NCBI GenBank assembly: GCA_014841835.1
Contig: JACYUQ010000004.1
Location: 186,001 to 250,000 of the forward strand
Length of the DNA stretch: 64,000 bases
Source of the DNA: Oxalobacteraceae sp. CFBP 13730
GTDB lineage: Bacteria > Pseudomonadota > Gammaproteobacteria > Burkholderiales > Burkholderiaceae_D
Direction: 5' to 3'
Shown here: positions 19,489 through 28,681 of the stretch, piece after piece
Numbering within the stretch: position 1 is the stretch's first letter
Layout of the letters: every line of letters begins with the position of its first letter
The notes under the pieces: model-generated
Told to the model about the DNA's origin: nothing
Databases searched by the model: none
The model's input: the letters and a program-made list of their open reading frames with translations, nothing else
Program-made: the position numbers and the translations under genes

Positions 19489-20526
19489 CTACGACACGGC
19501 CGCTTCGAGTAGCGTGATTGTCTGCGCCTGCGTATCGAGCGTTGCGCGCACACCCATGGGCAGCGTGCACTGGTTGCGGATATGCCCGATCGAATAGCCG
19601 CTGACGGCCGGAATGACCAGCGGATGCAGGTGCAAAGCCAGCGTGCGCTCGAGCGTCAGTGACACGTCCTCGTGTTCCGGCCCGCAGTTCTGGCAAATCC
19701 CCACCACCACCGCCGCCGCATTGGCAAAGCCACCGGCCAGGTCGAGCTGCGTCATCCAGCGGTCGATCCGGTACGGCGCTTCGTTGACGTCTTCCAGGAA
19801 CAGGATGCTGTTGCCGATATCGGCCGCATAGGGCGTGCCGGCCAGCGCCGCGACCATCGACAGGTTGCCGCCCATGAGCGGGCCCGTGGCCACGCCGTGC
19901 GTGAAGGTATGGATGCCGAAGTGCGGCTCCTGCGCGGCGCGTTCGGCGTTTTCAAGCGACATCGGCATCGTGTAGCGCGCCTGCGGCTCGGTCAGCACCG
20001 CCATCATGTGCTGCGTCGCATAGTCGGTCAGCGTCGATGAAGCCACCGGCCCATGGAACGTCACGAGGCCAGTCTGTTTAAAGATCGCCAGGTGCAGCGC
20101 CGTGATGTCGGAATACCCGATCAGCACTTTCGGATTGCGGCGGATCAGCGCGTAATCCAGCCCGGACAACAGCGAGATACAGCCCGAGCCACCGCGGATC
20201 GGCCAGATTGCCTTGACCTCGGGATCGGCGAACATTGCATGCAGGTCGGCCAGGCGCTGCTGCACCGAGCCGGCGTAATTGCCGAACACCTCGCGCAGAT
20301 AGGCGCCCGGCTTGACCCGAAAACCCAGCGCCTCGATATTGCGCACGGCTTTCTCGATGGCGGCATCATTCGTGTAGCCGCCTGGCGCAATCAGGCCGAC
20401 GACGTCGCCCTGGCGCAGGCGTGGTGGTTTGATGAGCATGGTTCGCGAAGAAGGACGCGCAGCAGCTGGTGCAGTCACAGACATGGCGGCGGCAATGGCA
20501 CCGAAGTTGCGCCGGCTGATCTTCAT
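19489..20526 (-). CDS. LD-carboxypeptidase / MccF-like S66 peptidase, Tat-exported
   Basis: This 345-residue protein of peptidase family S66 carries the nucleophile Ser114 in WPIRGGSGCISLLSGLDY, with the LIGYSDITALHLAIFKQTGLVTFHGP region downstream. The N-terminus (MKISRRNFGAIAAAMSVTAPAAA) is a twin-arginine signal, unusual because E. coli LdcA is cytoplasmic. Family members remove the terminal D-Ala from murein tetrapeptides or hydrolyse microcin C-like compounds. Since the window has a peptidoglycan salvage locus, a wall role is attractive but not proven. The stop is five bases from the convergent GNAT gene. Confidence 0.82.
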   Translation of the reverse strand: MKISRRNFGAIAAAMSVTAPAAARPSSRTMLIKPPRLRQGDVVGLIAPGGYTNDAAIEKAVRNIEALGFRVKPGAYLREVFGNYAGSVQQRLADLHAMFADPEVKAIWPIRGGSGCISLLSGLDYALIRRNPKVLIGYSDITALHLAIFKQTGLVTFHGPVASSTLTDYATQHMMAVLTEPQARYTMPMSLENAERAAQEPHFGIHTFTHGVATGPLMGGNLSMVAALAGTPYAADIGNSILFLEDVNEAPYRIDRWMTQLDLAGGFANAAAVVVGICQNCGPEHEDVSLTLERTLALHLHPLVIPAVSGYSIGHIRNQCTLPMGVRATLDTQAQTITLLEAAVS

Positions 20527-20553
20527 GCTTCGTATCCAATCAAGTTATCGTCG

Positions 20554-20571
20554 TTCCCGCACAGGCGGGAA
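20554..20571. repeat. Solo hairpin of the CGTCGTTCC repeat family
   Basis: TTCCCGC(ACAG)GCGGGAA, preceded by CGTCG as in the ends of the two-hairpin elements at 15683-15785 and 49228-49332. It lies just upstream of the LD-carboxypeptidase start. Confidence 0.7.
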
Positions 20572-20579
20572 TGATGGAT

Positions 20580-20680
20580 CACAGCCGGGGTCAGGATCAC
20601 AGCCGGGGTCAGGTCTGACATTCAGACACGACCTCAGCACACAGCCGGGGTCAGGTCTGACATTCGGACACGACCTCAGC
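20580..20680. repeat. REP-like block, left orientation
   Basis: Two full copies (20598-20638 and 20640-20680) and one truncated copy (20580-20595) of a unit starting CACAGCCGGGGTCAGG. The core contains GTCAGGTCTGAC, itself a small palindrome, followed by ATTCGGACACGA. The block faces the inverted block at 20748-20849. Together with the solo hairpin it fills the 321-base gene-free interval 20527-20847. Confidence 0.8.
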
Positions 20681-20747
20681 CTTAGCCACTTTCAATGGTG
20701 TCTTGCCCAGTACCAGCATGGCCCGGTGCCAGCTGGTGCCGACTACC

Positions 20748-20849
20748 CGATTGTCGAGCTCGTGTCCAAATGTCAGACCTGACCCCCGCTTTTTGGTCCG
20801 ATTGTCGAGCTCGTGTCCGAATGTCAGACCTGACCCCCGCTTTTTGGTC
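20748..20849. repeat. REP-like block, right orientation: 51-bp tandem repeat
   Basis: Two head-to-tail 51-bp copies (20748-20798 and 20799-20849) differ at one base. Each starts CGATTGTCGAGCTCGTGTCC and ends CCCCCGCTTTTTGGTC. The core is the reverse complement of that in 20580-20680. The last two bases belong to the stop codon of the TonB-dependent receptor gene. Confidence 0.85.
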
Positions 20850-23703
20850 AGAAGAACTTGTAGGTTGCCATCATCGTGAATGAACGGCCGCGCGGGTCGG
20901 CTACGCGTGGCTCCCAGCTGCTGCCGGCGCCCGTGTTGCTGTCGTAGGTGATCGCGAACGGTGGGTCTTCGTCCAGGATGTTCTTGATGCCGGCGGTGAG
21001 CGTCAGGTTCTTGAAGCCCGTGTAGTTTGCGGTCAGGTGGAAGATCGAGTATTCGTCCACCTTGCTGTTGTACTCGGACGGCTTGATGCGGCCGCTGGCC
21101 ACGCCTGGCAGTACCTGGTCGGTGTAACCGGAGCGGAAGATATTCTGCAGCATGCCGCTCCAGTTGCCGTACTTGTAGGTCACGTAGGCGCTGTGCTTCC
21201 ACTTCAGGCCCAGATCACCGGTGTACAGGAAGCGGCCGATTTCGCTCTCGCCGAATTCGGCGTTTCTGGTGGCGCGCGACTTCTTCTCGAGCAGGCGCGA
21301 ACCGTCGATGCCGATGCCCCAGATCGAACCGGTGCTGAACTTGCCGGTCATGCGGGCGCCCACTTCGAGGCCGCGCGTGATGCGCTCGCCGGCATTCAGC
21401 CAGCGCTGGTCGACGAACGCCAGGTTGCCGGCGGCGTCACGAATGAACTGGTCCTGGAACAGGTTGTAGTTCGCGACCATGGTCGCGAGGTTGAACGAGT
21501 CGATCGTGTTTTCCTTGCGGATTTCCCACAGGTCGGCATTGGCCGAGAAGCCGCCGGCCGGCTCGAATACCACACCCAGGCTGGCCTGCTTGGCGGTCTC
21601 TGGCCCCAGCGTCGGCTTGCCGCCGGTGAACGTGACCGGATTGACCGCTTGGCAGCCTGCCACTGTCGTGTCAACGCGGCCGCTCGGGCAGGTGGCCGGG
21701 TCGGCCAAATCCTTGCCGGCGTACGCGCTCTCGGTCAGGCCGTTGAACAGCTGGTTGAACGACGGCGCGCGGAAACCCTCGTTGTACGAACCGCGGAACA
21801 TCAGTTGCGGGATCGGCTGGTAGCGGAACGAGACCTTCGGATTGGTCGTCGCGCCAAAGCCCGTGTAATCGTCGCGGCGGATGGCGAAGGTCAGCTCCAG
21901 CGCCTGCGTGACCGGGACCAGCATCTCGGCATACACGGCCTTGATGTCGCGACTCACCTTCGGCAGCGCATTGACGTCATCGAACGGCGCATTCAGGATC
22001 GCCGGGCGCGCGCTGACGGCGCGCAGGTCGCCATTGAACTTGTATTCTTCGCGGCGCAGGTCGGTGCCCAGCGCCATCATCACGGCGCCGGCCGGCAGCT
22101 TGAAGATTTCGCCCGACAGCGCAGCGTCGAACTGGGTCAGCGTCGTTTTACCGCCGTACATGACGACGCCTGCAGCCGAGGTGGCGCGGATCGCATCGAT
22201 CGCGGCCTGGCTCTGGGTCTGGCCCGGCAGCAGGAACGGGTTGACGATGCCCGAGCCGAGCACATCGCGCAGCGCCACCGTGTAGTTGTAGCCGGTGCCC
22301 AGCAGCGACTCCGATTCGCTGTAGGCGCGCGACAGGCCGACGCGGTAATCGTAGCGGTTGCCGAACAGGGTCAGCGGTCCATCGGCGCCCACCAGCAGGC
22401 GGCTGGCCTTGGTCTCGGTGGTGATTTCGCGGTTGCCGCACTCCATGCAGCGCCAGCGGTACGCGATCGGCAAGCCGTAGTTGGCCGAGATGCCGGGGAA
22501 GGTCTTGACCAGCGCGTTGTAGACATCGTTATAGGCGGCGCCCGTGCTCGGGTAGAACGAGCTCGGACCGAAGGTCGACGCCGATGGCGAAATCTGGTTC
22601 GGCGAGAAACGCTTGGACACTTCGACGCGCGAGGCGACGCCTTCAGCGAACAGCTCATGCTCGCCGATGCGGAAGGTGGCGCGGCCCAGCGCATTGGTGT
22701 TCTTGACCGGCTGCTGCAGCACGGCGGCGCGGCCCGTATCCCAGGCGCAGCCATAGGCGGCGCCCGGCGTGTCCCACAGTTTTTCGTCGTACGCGCCCAT
22801 GCCGTCGACGCTGTCGCACCCGGCGCCGCCTGGCAGGTCGAGGAGGCTAATGCCGTTGTAGGCAACGCTGCTGCCCGGCAGGGTCGGGCCGGTGCCGGTG
22901 CGCGAGAGCAGCGTTGGCGCCAGCGTCGTGGCGAAGATGTTGCCGCTCGGCGTACCGCGTGTATCGACCGACACACCGCGGTTCGGCTGGAAGGTGTTGA
23001 CGAAATCACGCTGGTTGCCGCGCAGCGCCTTGTTTTCGCTGTGCGACAGGGTCGCCAGCACGTTCCAGCCTTGCGTGTCGAGGTCGCCCCAACCGCCAGT
23101 GAGGCTGGCGCGGCCGATTTCGCCGCCGCTCGCCTCGGCCACATCGGTGAAGGCCTGTGCTTCCAGACCCTTGTAGTTCTTGCGCAGGATGAAGTTGATC
23201 ACGCCGCCGATGGCGTCGGTGCCGTACACGGCCGACGCGCCATCCTTGAGCACTTCGACGCGCTCGACCGCCGCCATCGGGATCGAATTCAGGTCGACCG
23301 CCGAGCCCTTCATGCCGTGCGTCGCGACGCGCCGGCCGTTAAGCAGCACCAGCGTCGAATCGGAGCCCTGGCCGCGCAGGTTGGCGCTCGAGGCGCCGTT
23401 GTTGCCGCGCTGGGCGCCCGAGGTCACATCGGCGTTCGAGGCCAGGTTATCCGAGCCATTGCCGTTGATGTTCAGCGTGGCGATGAGTTGCTCGGCCGTG
23501 ACGATGCCCTGGTCTTCGATCTGCTTGCGCGAAATGATTTCAACCGGCAGCGCGCCCTCCTTGGCGATACGCTTGATGCTCGAGCCGGTGATTTCCACCC
23601 GCTGCATCGACGTGTCGGTTTGCGCTTGCGCCACGAGTGGCATGGCAGCAGGGGCGACCACTCCCATCAAGGCAATCAGCTGGGCCAGTTTCTTCAATTT
23701 CAC
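20848..23703 (-). CDS. TonB-dependent outer membrane receptor
   Basis: This 951-residue protein starts at a GTG with an ideal AAGGAG site 7 bases upstream; the frame is open to 23802 but lacks any signal there. A signal peptide (KLKKLAQLIALMGVVAPAAMPLVAQAQ) precedes a plug domain (about 35-160: EGALPVEIISRKQIEDQG, LVLLNGRRVATHGMKG, VEVLKDGASAVYGTDAIGG). A long beta-barrel follows, closing with the terminal Phe of outer-membrane barrels (YKFF). The ligand is unknown; this size class in related bacteria takes up siderophores, oligosaccharides or peptides. A dyad lies 128 bases upstream. A REP block touches its stop codon. Confidence 0.9.
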   Translation of the reverse strand: MKLKKLAQLIALMGVVAPAAMPLVAQAQTDTSMQRVEITGSSIKRIAKEGALPVEIISRKQIEDQGIVTAEQLIATLNINGNGSDNLASNADVTSGAQRGNNGASSANLRGQGSDSTLVLLNGRRVATHGMKGSAVDLNSIPMAAVERVEVLKDGASAVYGTDAIGGVINFILRKNYKGLEAQAFTDVAEASGGEIGRASLTGGWGDLDTQGWNVLATLSHSENKALRGNQRDFVNTFQPNRGVSVDTRGTPSGNIFATTLAPTLLSRTGTGPTLPGSSVAYNGISLLDLPGGAGCDSVDGMGAYDEKLWDTPGAAYGCAWDTGRAAVLQQPVKNTNALGRATFRIGEHELFAEGVASRVEVSKRFSPNQISPSASTFGPSSFYPSTGAAYNDVYNALVKTFPGISANYGLPIAYRWRCMECGNREITTETKASRLLVGADGPLTLFGNRYDYRVGLSRAYSESESLLGTGYNYTVALRDVLGSGIVNPFLLPGQTQSQAAIDAIRATSAAGVVMYGGKTTLTQFDAALSGEIFKLPAGAVMMALGTDLRREEYKFNGDLRAVSARPAILNAPFDDVNALPKVSRDIKAVYAEMLVPVTQALELTFAIRRDDYTGFGATTNPKVSFRYQPIPQLMFRGSYNEGFRAPSFNQLFNGLTESAYAGKDLADPATCPSGRVDTTVAGCQAVNPVTFTGGKPTLGPETAKQASLGVVFEPAGGFSANADLWEIRKENTIDSFNLATMVANYNLFQDQFIRDAAGNLAFVDQRWLNAGERITRGLEVGARMTGKFSTGSIWGIGIDGSRLLEKKSRATRNAEFGESEIGRFLYTGDLGLKWKHSAYVTYKYGNWSGMLQNIFRSGYTDQVLPGVASGRIKPSEYNSKVDEYSIFHLTANYTGFKNLTLTAGIKNILDEDPPFAITYDSNTGAGSSWEPRVADPRGRSFTMMATYKFF

Positions 23704-23830
23704 GATGTTTCTCCTTGCGTTCCGGGGCGGTCGTCGGCCGGCGCACTGTATTGGACTGCACTGCGCCGACCTGCGTGTCGCATGCCAGGTGATTCTTGGC
23801 ATTACGTTATGTTTTCAATTCAGAGTACGC

Positions 23831-23844
23831 TCACAATTTTGTGA
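23831..23844. promoter_or_regulatory. Dyad TCACAATTTTGTGA upstream of the receptor gene
   Basis: A perfect 14-bp palindrome lies 128 bases before the GTG start of the TonB-dependent receptor gene, in AT-rich DNA. It shares TCACA-N4-TGTGA with the dyad at 3289-3304, so a common regulator is possible. Confidence 0.45.
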
Positions 23845-23914
23845 CAAGCCAATGAATTATCCGGAGGGGAGTATAACCAGCGGGAATATTTTCTTGCGGA
23901 AAAACTAACGAAAT

Positions 23915-25705
23915 CTATCGCTTGCCCCGAACCGAGCGTGCCCTTTGCGCAACATCGATATCGAGGTAGCGCCAGTTCGTGAATTCGACGGGATGGCGTT
24001 TGTAGTTTTTCAACCACGGATGCCGCAGATCGCCCGATAAAACATGGGTCAACGGCACCCATGGGTTGTACGCATGGAGCAGCTGGTTCATCTCAAAATA
24101 GAGTCTGTTTCGCTCTGCACCATCCTGAAGCAAGCGTGCTTTTTCATAGCGCACATTGTATTGAGGCAGGTTGAAGCGCGCGTAGTTGGCCCGGCCTGCA
24201 TTAGGCCCGTACAACAGCTGATAAAAGTTGTCGCCGTCGGGGAAATCGGCGATCCAGTTACTCTCGAACATCTGCACCGTTCCGAGGCGCGAGGCCTTGA
24301 TGATCTCGGTTTTCTTGTCGGACTTGAAGACGACGCGCACACCGATGGCATTCAGGCACTTTCGCCACAGTTCATCGCGCAGGCGCCCACCCACGGTCGC
24401 TTCGCTATGCATCGTCAAGGTCAGCGGTTTGCCATCAGGCGCGCGCCGAAAACCGTCCGGGTCGCGCCCGTCGTAACCATGGCGGTCGAGCAAGGCATTG
24501 GCCAGTGCCGGGTCGTACGGCACCGGACTGCGATAGCTTGGATCGTAGCCGCGCACATTCGGCGGCAGCGGCGACTCGGCTTTGATCGCAAACCCTTTCT
24601 TCAGTAACGCAATGTCTTCGGCGCTGTTGTACGCCATCGAGATCGCACGCCGCAGCGCGATCCGGTCCTTGCTGTAGCCGCCCACGACCGGGTCGGTCAT
24701 GTTCATCCACATATAGTAGGTCTGCAATACCGGAAAGCGCGACAGCACGATCCCGCGCGCGGCCAGGTCAGGTTTCAAGGCGCCGTCGTGCACGACCATC
24801 TCGGTCATCGATTCGGGGATCTGCTCCAGGTAGTCGTAGTCGGCATTCAAAAAGCCCAGCATGCGGCCCTGGAATTCCTCGGCGATGCGCACCTCGACCC
24901 GGTCCACGCGCGGCAGGCGCTTGCCCTTCAGTGCGGCGGCAATCGCCCGGTCCTCCGGGTCGTCGCCCGGCGTGGCCGCGAACACGGCCGTGGAATCCGG
25001 ATTGGCCAGCAGCACGATGCGATCGCTCCGTTGCCACTCCCCCAGCATGAACGGCCCGGTGCCGATCGGGTGATTGCCCGCCTGGCCCGGATACGCCTCG
25101 ATCACTTCGCGCGCCACCACGCTGCTGGCCGCCGTCGCCAGATAGAACAAGAAATTGTTATCGGGCGCAATCAGCTGGATGCGCAGCGTGTAGCGGTCCG
25201 GCGCCTGCAGGCCGGCCACCGGCACATCGGGACCGAAGCGCGCGCGCAGCGCAGCGTCGCCCGCGATCTTGCCCTCGAACATATAGGCCCACGGCGACTT
25301 GAGCGCTGGGTCATATAAACGCTTGAGGCTGTAGACATAGTCGGCGGCCGTGACTTCGCGCTTGCGGCCCTTGAAGGCGGGATCGGGCGTGAAATGGATG
25401 CCGGGCCGGATGCGGAAGGTATAGGTCAGGCCGTCGCTGCTGACGGTCGGCATGGCCGCGGCCGTATTGGGGCGCAGGGTGACCGGGCGCGCCAGGTAGT
25501 CGTAGCGCAGCAGCGGATCGAACAGGTTTTCCAGCAGCGACAGCGTGGCGTTGTCGGACGCCACTGCCGGGTCGAGTCCCGTCTCGCTGGTCGAGAGGAA
25601 CATGTGCAAGACCTTATCCTGCTCCTGTGCCTGCGCCTGGACGGCCGAGCATGGCAAAAACAGGGACAGCGACAGCAGCGCGGCAGCGGCGGAACGAAAT
25701 TTCAT
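23915..25705 (-). CDS. Peptide-binding protein of an ABC transporter (SBP_bac_5)
   Basis: This 596-residue protein has a signal peptide (MKFRSAAAALLSLSLFLPCSAVQAQAQ) and a family 5 extracellular solute-binding domain. Typical segments are ENLFDPLLRYD, RPGIHFTPDPAFKGRKREVTAADYVYSLKRL, GTGPFMLGEW and the C-terminal ALSMAY-like region. Family members bind oligopeptides or other amphipathic solutes in the periplasm. The ATG at 25705 follows AAAGGATCTGCCGTC. No permease or ATPase genes flank it, so it is an orphan; it is 211 bases upstream of the TonB-dependent receptor on the same strand, which may supply it. Divergent from the next gene. Confidence 0.87.
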   Translation of the reverse strand: MKFRSAAAALLSLSLFLPCSAVQAQAQEQDKVLHMFLSTSETGLDPAVASDNATLSLLENLFDPLLRYDYLARPVTLRPNTAAAMPTVSSDGLTYTFRIRPGIHFTPDPAFKGRKREVTAADYVYSLKRLYDPALKSPWAYMFEGKIAGDAALRARFGPDVPVAGLQAPDRYTLRIQLIAPDNNFLFYLATAASSVVAREVIEAYPGQAGNHPIGTGPFMLGEWQRSDRIVLLANPDSTAVFAATPGDDPEDRAIAAALKGKRLPRVDRVEVRIAEEFQGRMLGFLNADYDYLEQIPESMTEMVVHDGALKPDLAARGIVLSRFPVLQTYYMWMNMTDPVVGGYSKDRIALRRAISMAYNSAEDIALLKKGFAIKAESPLPPNVRGYDPSYRSPVPYDPALANALLDRHGYDGRDPDGFRRAPDGKPLTLTMHSEATVGGRLRDELWRKCLNAIGVRVVFKSDKKTEIIKASRLGTVQMFESNWIADFPDGDNFYQLLYGPNAGRANYARFNLPQYNVRYEKARLLQDGAERNRLYFEMNQLLHAYNPWVPLTHVLSGDLRHPWLKNYKRHPVEFTNWRYLDIDVAQRARSVRGKR

Positions 25706-25920
25706 GACGGCAGATCCTTTGGGGCATCCCAGACAGCGTGCCGTATCATAGGCGCGCTGCGCCTTGGCAAGCAACGCTCATAACTTTTGCGCATGGCGCG
25801 GCTGCATTCTTTCATCCACGCGGCTTGCCCTTGGCCCCTGGGCGCTGCACAATCGTCCGAACCCGGCGGCAACGCTTCGATCAGCACCGATCAGCACCTC
25901 TCAGCATTTACTGGTTATCG

Positions 25921-27159
25921 ATGGCACTCAATTACATCTGGACAGGCTTCTTCCTCGTCGGCTTCCTCGCAGCAATGGCGCAGTGGCTCTTCCTCGGCGA
26001 CACCGAAATCTTCAAGCGCATCATCGACGGCACCTTCGACTCGGCCAAGATGGCCGTGATGGACATCGCCCTGCCGCTGGCCGGCGTGATGACGTTCTGG
26101 CTCGGGATCATGAATGTCGGCGAGAAGGCCGGCGCCATCAACCTGTTCGCGCGCGTGATCGGCCCGTTCTTTTCGCGCATCTTCCCCGGCGTGCCGCGCA
26201 ACCACCCGGCCAATGGCCACATGGTGATGAACTTCTCGGCCAATATGCTGGGCCTCGACAACGCGGCCACGCCGTTCGGCCTGAAGGCCATGGAAAGCCT
26301 GCAGTCGCTCAACCCGAACAAGGACGAAGCGACCGATGCGCAGCTGATGTTTTTGGTGATCCAGACCTCGGGCCTGACGATCATCCCGCTGGCCGTGATG
26401 GCCCAGCGCGCGGTGCTGGGCGCGGCCAACCCGGCCGACATTTTCATCCCGACGCTGATCGCGACCTACACCGCCACCATTTTCAGCATCATCATGGTGG
26501 GCCTGCGCCAGCGCATCAACCTGTTCGACCCGGTGATCTTCGCCTGGATCGGCGGCACCGCGGCGCTGATTGCATCGATGGTCCTGTCCTTCACCTACTT
26601 CCTCGACAAGACGCAGATCCAGCTGGTGTCGTCAGTCGCCGCCAACCTGGTGCTGTTCGGTGTCATCGCCGCGTTCATGACCGGGGCGCTGCTCAAGAAG
26701 GTCAATGTGTTCGAGGCCTTCATCGAAGGCGCCAAGGGCGGTGTCGAAACGTCGATCAAGATCATTCCCTACCTGGTCGGCATGATCGTGGCGATCAGCG
26801 TGGTGCGCAATTCGGGCATCCTGGGCATGGTCACCAGTGGCTTCGCGTGGGTGTTTTCCGCACTGGGCCTGCAGACCGATTTCGTCGGCGCGCTGCCGAC
26901 TGCGCTCATGAAGTCCCTGTCGGGCAGCGGCGCGCGCGCCATGATGATCGATGCGATCAAGACCTATGGCGTGGACTCGTTCGTCGGCCGCCTGGCCAGC
27001 ATCATGCAGGGCGCGTCGGACACCACGTTCTACATCATCGCGTTGTATTTCGGTTCGGTCGGCATCCGCAAGACGCGCTATGCGGTCAGCTATGGCCTGC
27101 TGGCGGACCTGGTCGGCATCATCGCCGCGATCTTCGTGGCCTATCTCTTCTTCGGTTAA
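25921..27159 (+). CDS. Nucleoside recognition (SpmA/SpmB-like) membrane protein
   Basis: A 412-residue integral membrane protein with about ten hydrophobic segments and two Gate/nucleoside-recognition-like halves. The first half (VMNFSANMLGLDNAATPFGLKAMESLQSLN) matches SpmA and the second (SGSGARAMMIDAIKTYGVDSFVGRLASIMQGASDTTFYIIALYFGSVGI) matches SpmB, which are separate proteins in spore formers. The fused form is common in non-sporulating Proteobacteria; function is unknown. The ATG at 25921 has no clear ribosome site. It stops 10 bases before the PBP4 gene, so the two are probably one operon. Confidence 0.85.
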   Translation: MALNYIWTGFFLVGFLAAMAQWLFLGDTEIFKRIIDGTFDSAKMAVMDIALPLAGVMTFWLGIMNVGEKAGAINLFARVIGPFFSRIFPGVPRNHPANGHMVMNFSANMLGLDNAATPFGLKAMESLQSLNPNKDEATDAQLMFLVIQTSGLTIIPLAVMAQRAVLGAANPADIFIPTLIATYTATIFSIIMVGLRQRINLFDPVIFAWIGGTAALIASMVLSFTYFLDKTQIQLVSSVAANLVLFGVIAAFMTGALLKKVNVFEAFIEGAKGGVETSIKIIPYLVGMIVAISVVRNSGILGMVTSGFAWVFSALGLQTDFVGALPTALMKSLSGSGARAMMIDAIKTYGVDSFVGRLASIMQGASDTTFYIIALYFGSVGIRKTRYAVSYGLLADLVGIIAAIFVAYLFFG

Positions 27160-27169
27160 GGATTCACGC

Positions 27170-28645
27170 ATGTTCAAACGCGCCACCCTCGTTCTGTCGC
27201 TGCTGTGCGCCACGTCCCTCGCCCAGGCCCAGCTACCGGCGCCGGTGGCGCAACTGATGCAGCAAAGCGGCATCGCAGCCAGCGAAGTGGGCCTGCTGGT
27301 GCTGCGCGGCGACGCCGCCGTGCTGTCGCACCAGGCAGCGCTGCCGATGCAGCCGGCGTCGACGATCAAGCTGGTGACGACGCTGATCGGCCTCGAGCGG
27401 CTTGGCCCCACGTTCCGCGGCCGCACCGAACTGCGCACGACCGGGGACGTCAAGGATGGCGTGCTGCGCGGCAGCCTGTACGTCAAGGGCGGCGCCGATG
27501 CCGACCTGGCCGGCGAGCACCTCGAAGCCATGCTGCGCGCGCTGCGCTACCAGGGCATCGAGCGCATCGAGGGTGACCTGGTGCTTGATCGCAGCCTGTT
27601 CCAGCCGGCGCGGCCGGATGTCGGCCTGCCGCCGTTCGACGAGTCGCCCGACGCGTATTACAACGTGATTCCCGACGCCCTCCTCCTCAACAAAAACATG
27701 CTGCAGCTCGACATGCGCGCGACCGGATCGACGCTGCAACTGCGCATGTATCCGGAACTCGAACGCGTCTCGGTCACGTCGGCGATGACGCTGGTCGAGC
27801 GCGACTGCGCGAAGTGGGAAGACGGCTGGCAGCTGCCCGAAACGCGGCGCGCGCCCGATGGCCGCATTGAGGTGGTCTTGCGTGGCACCTTCCCGAAGAA
27901 CTGCAACCGCAGCTACAGCGTCAATGTGCTCGACCGCGACGATTACGTGGGCCGCTTCGTGCGCCGCGCCTGGACCGATCTGGGCGGCACGCTCAGCGGC
28001 CGCACGATCACCGGCGCCACGCCACTCGATGCGCGCGTGCTGGCCGCGCACGCCGCGCGCGCCTTGCCGGAACTGGTCCGCGACATCAACAAGACGTCCG
28101 ACAACACGCTGGCGCGCCTGCTGTTTCTGAGCCTGGGCAGCCTGCAGGGCGATCCGGTCGATGGCAGCCTGGCGCTGCCGGGCGGCGAGGTCACCACCTT
28201 CGCGCGCGCCGATGGCGCGGTGCGTGACTGGCTGCGTGCGCAGCGCATCGACGACACCGGGTTCGTGATCGACAACGGCTCGGGCCTGTCGCGCATCGAG
28301 CGCATCAGCGCGCAGCAGATGGGCAGCCTGCTGCAGGCGGGCTTGCGGAGCCCATGGGCGCCCGAATTCCAGGCCAGCCTGCCGATCGGCGCGGTCGATG
28401 GCACCATGCGCCGGCGCCTGGTCGGCACGCCCGCCGCCGGGCGCGCGCGCCTGAAGACGGGCACGCTGCGCAACGTCACGGCAGTGGCCGGGTACGTGCC
28501 GGATGCGAATGGCAACCTGTGCGTGGTGGTGGCGATGGTCAACAGCGAACGGGCTGGCGACGGGCGCGGCCGCGCGGTGCTCGATGCGCTGGTCGACTGG
28601 GTGGCGCGCTCGGGTACGACGCAGGCAGCAGCGATGCAACGTTGA
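27170..28645 (+). CDS. dacB: D-alanyl-D-alanine carboxypeptidase/endopeptidase (PBP4, S13)
   Basis: This 491-residue class C penicillin-binding protein has a signal peptide (MFKRATLVLSLLCATSLAQA). The three active-site motifs are STIK (S64-K67), SDN (310-312) and KTG (429-431). It trims D-Ala from periplasmic peptidoglycan and opens cross-links. The ATG at 27170 lies 10 bases after the upstream membrane protein gene. The length agrees with the family. Release of D-Ala here could feed the D-amino acid pathway encoded at 30-41 kb, which is inference. Confidence 0.92.
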   Translation: MFKRATLVLSLLCATSLAQAQLPAPVAQLMQQSGIAASEVGLLVLRGDAAVLSHQAALPMQPASTIKLVTTLIGLERLGPTFRGRTELRTTGDVKDGVLRGSLYVKGGADADLAGEHLEAMLRALRYQGIERIEGDLVLDRSLFQPARPDVGLPPFDESPDAYYNVIPDALLLNKNMLQLDMRATGSTLQLRMYPELERVSVTSAMTLVERDCAKWEDGWQLPETRRAPDGRIEVVLRGTFPKNCNRSYSVNVLDRDDYVGRFVRRAWTDLGGTLSGRTITGATPLDARVLAAHAARALPELVRDINKTSDNTLARLLFLSLGSLQGDPVDGSLALPGGEVTTFARADGAVRDWLRAQRIDDTGFVIDNGSGLSRIERISAQQMGSLLQAGLRSPWAPEFQASLPIGAVDGTMRRRLVGTPAAGRARLKTGTLRNVTAVAGYVPDANGNLCVVVAMVNSERAGDGRGRAVLDALVDWVARSGTTQAAAMQR

Positions 28646-28681
28646 GCAAATTGTCACGGGATTGAACCGGGTTATCTTGCA

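Noticed and set aside
20580-20849. Possible CRISPR array
   Set aside because: Few copies, two opposite orientations, no unique spacers of constant length and no cas genes; it is a REP-like block.
20651-21202. A 183-codon minus-strand frame covering the REP block
   Set aside because: It is a shifted frame of the receptor 3' end running through the repeats; only the small central segment looks protein-like.
21037-23844. A 935-codon open frame on the plus strand
   Set aside because: Antisense of the TonB-dependent receptor gene; composition is that of a shadow frame.
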